This document shows, piece by piece, positions 41,093-41,832 of a stretch of 41,832 bases of DNA. The position numbers and the translations under genes were made by a program. The first letter of the stretch is position 1; every line of letters starts with the position of its first letter. The DNA is from Sulfurovum sp. (GTDB lineage: Bacteria > Campylobacterota > Campylobacteria > Campylobacterales > Sulfurovaceae). The DNA is taken from NCBI GenBank assembly GCA_027071315.1, contig JALSUP010000033.1:1-41832 (forward strand), in the 5' to 3' direction. Under the pieces are notes generated by a model, which did no database searches, was not told the DNA's origin, and worked only from the letters and a program-made list of their open reading frames with translations.

Positions 41093-41832
41093 ACAGAAAA
41101 AAAGTGGCTCTATTGCAGGGAAAATTATTGGTACTTTACTGGTAGGTGGTATTGCTGCGGGTGCATGGTTCGTCTATACGGCACCGGAATTCGAGAGGGA
41201 AAAACCACAAATCGAAGCGCCAGACGAACTTTTCTGGAATCGTACAGACCCTCTGGATATCAATATTACAGACAATGTGGCGCTGAAAGACTATCAAATT
41301 ACGCTCAGTGACGGTAAGAATCAGATCATCATCGATCAGGCACCTTTTGAGAAGCAGAGTAGCAAAGAAACACTGCATGTCAAATACCCGAAAACCAAAG
41401 AGCTGGATGCCAAAGCAAAACATTTGACCCTTACCGTGACCGTCAGCGATAAGAGTTTCTGGAATATGATGGCAGGGAATACGGCCACCAAGAAAATTGA
41501 ACTCTATATCGATTACAAGCGTCCGAATGTCAACATCGTCGCCAATTCTCGTATGATCAATCAGGGAGGATCGGCCCTGGTCGTTTTCCAGGCAGATGAT
41601 GAGAATATGGATAAACTCTATATTGAAGCAGACGGAAATAAATTTAAACCGCAGCCTTACAAAAAAGAGGGTTACTATGCATCTCTGCTCGCCTGGCCTT
41701 TTAAAATAGATACCTTTTCCGCAAAGATCATTGCCATTGACAAAGCAGGCAATAAGCGTGTGACAGAGATACCTTTTTATCATAAAAACCCAAGGTACAA
41801 AACATCCTATATTAAAGCAACAGACAAGTTCA
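41079..41832 (+). CDS. Membrane-anchored periplasmic protein, probable M23 peptidase N-terminal part (3'-truncated)
   Basis: The open frame runs off the window end after 251 codons. A basic N-terminus (MAKNKQKKSG) and one membrane segment at about 13-33 (GKIIGTLLVGGIAAGAWFVY) are followed by a Tyr/Asp-rich beta-sandwich region (DNVALKDYQITLSDG; MDKLYIEADGNKFKPQPY; IIAIDKAGNKRVTEIPFYH) resembling bacterial Ig-like domains. In Campylobacterota such regions precede an M23 endopeptidase domain, but that domain would lie beyond base 41832, so the peptidase call rests on architecture and memory. ATG overlaps the DHH gene end by 14 bases. Confidence 0.6.
   Translation, partial: MAKNKQKKSGSIAGKIIGTLLVGGIAAGAWFVYTAPEFEREKPQIEAPDELFWNRTDPLDINITDNVALKDYQITLSDGKNQIIIDQAPFEKQSSKETLHVKYPKTKELDAKAKHLTLTVTVSDKSFWNMMAGNTATKKIELYIDYKRPNVNIVANSRMINQGGSALVVFQADDENMDKLYIEADGNKFKPQPYKKEGYYASLLAWPFKIDTFSAKIIAIDKAGNKRVTEIPFYHKNPRYKTSYIKATDKF

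Overview
The window looks like chromosomal core DNA from a Campylobacterota bacterium, most likely a Sulfurovum-like (non-flagellated, sulfur-oxidising) lineage. The basis is gene content and order: a pheA-hisC-dxs block, a gppA-ferredoxin-HsrA/CosR-folB-plsY block, an atypical HsrA/CosR response regulator, a short (991 aa) Mfd, and frequent TTG starts. From memory, both blocks match Campylobacter order. No rRNA or tRNA gene, CRISPR array, intact insertion sequence or prophage was recognised.

Layout. 1-3930 (+): end of prephenate dehydratase, hisC, an orphan 70-aa ORF and dxs. 4079-5236: metK. 5385-6227: a ferredoxin and ndk. 6238-8982: the yceD-rpmF-plsX-fabH ribosome/lipid cluster (rpmF is only 53 codons). 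9021-9833: ymdB phosphodiesterase, convergent with dnaX (-). 12066-12950: YpfJ-type zinc peptidase. 13147-20322: leuS-lptE-folC-mfd. 20397-28756: a complete Bat/MoxR aerotolerance-type operon (moxR, DUF58, DUF4381-like, two VWA proteins, a TPR protein with a very lysine-rich tail, two tandem BatD paralogues). 28823-30712: a DUF389 membrane protein with an unusual N-terminal domain, convergent with tyrA (-). 31672-34041: bamA, convergent with gppA. 34139-37818 (-): gppA, ferredoxin, HsrA, folB, plsY. 37840-38109: a strongly palindromic non-coding element. 38168-41832 (+): nadA, nadC, a DHH phosphoesterase and the start of a membrane-anchored, probably M23-type, periplasmic protein.

The most notable non-genic signal is a dispersed family of small palindromic elements whose ends read GTAGGG...CCCTAC. 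I count about twelve copies, solo or paired. They sit between genes, supply the stop codons of six genes (dxs, fabH, ymdB, dnaX, gppA, folC), and are also inside coding sequence: an exact 18-codon in-frame insert in folC and two copies in the linker of dnaX. Other points of interest are a 4x heptanucleotide repeat in the lptE signal peptide that could change reading frame, a degenerate lipid-kinase-like domain fused to DUF389, loss of the phospho-acceptor Asp in HsrA, and the missing fliFGH genes between hisC and dxs.

Functionally the window is mostly housekeeping: aromatic amino acid, isoprenoid, SAM, NAD and folate synthesis, fatty acid/phospholipid initiation, outer-membrane biogenesis (LptE, BamA), replication/repair (DnaX, Mfd) and a periplasmic stress module (Bat). 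All calls come from reading the sequence and remembered family motifs; no database search was run.
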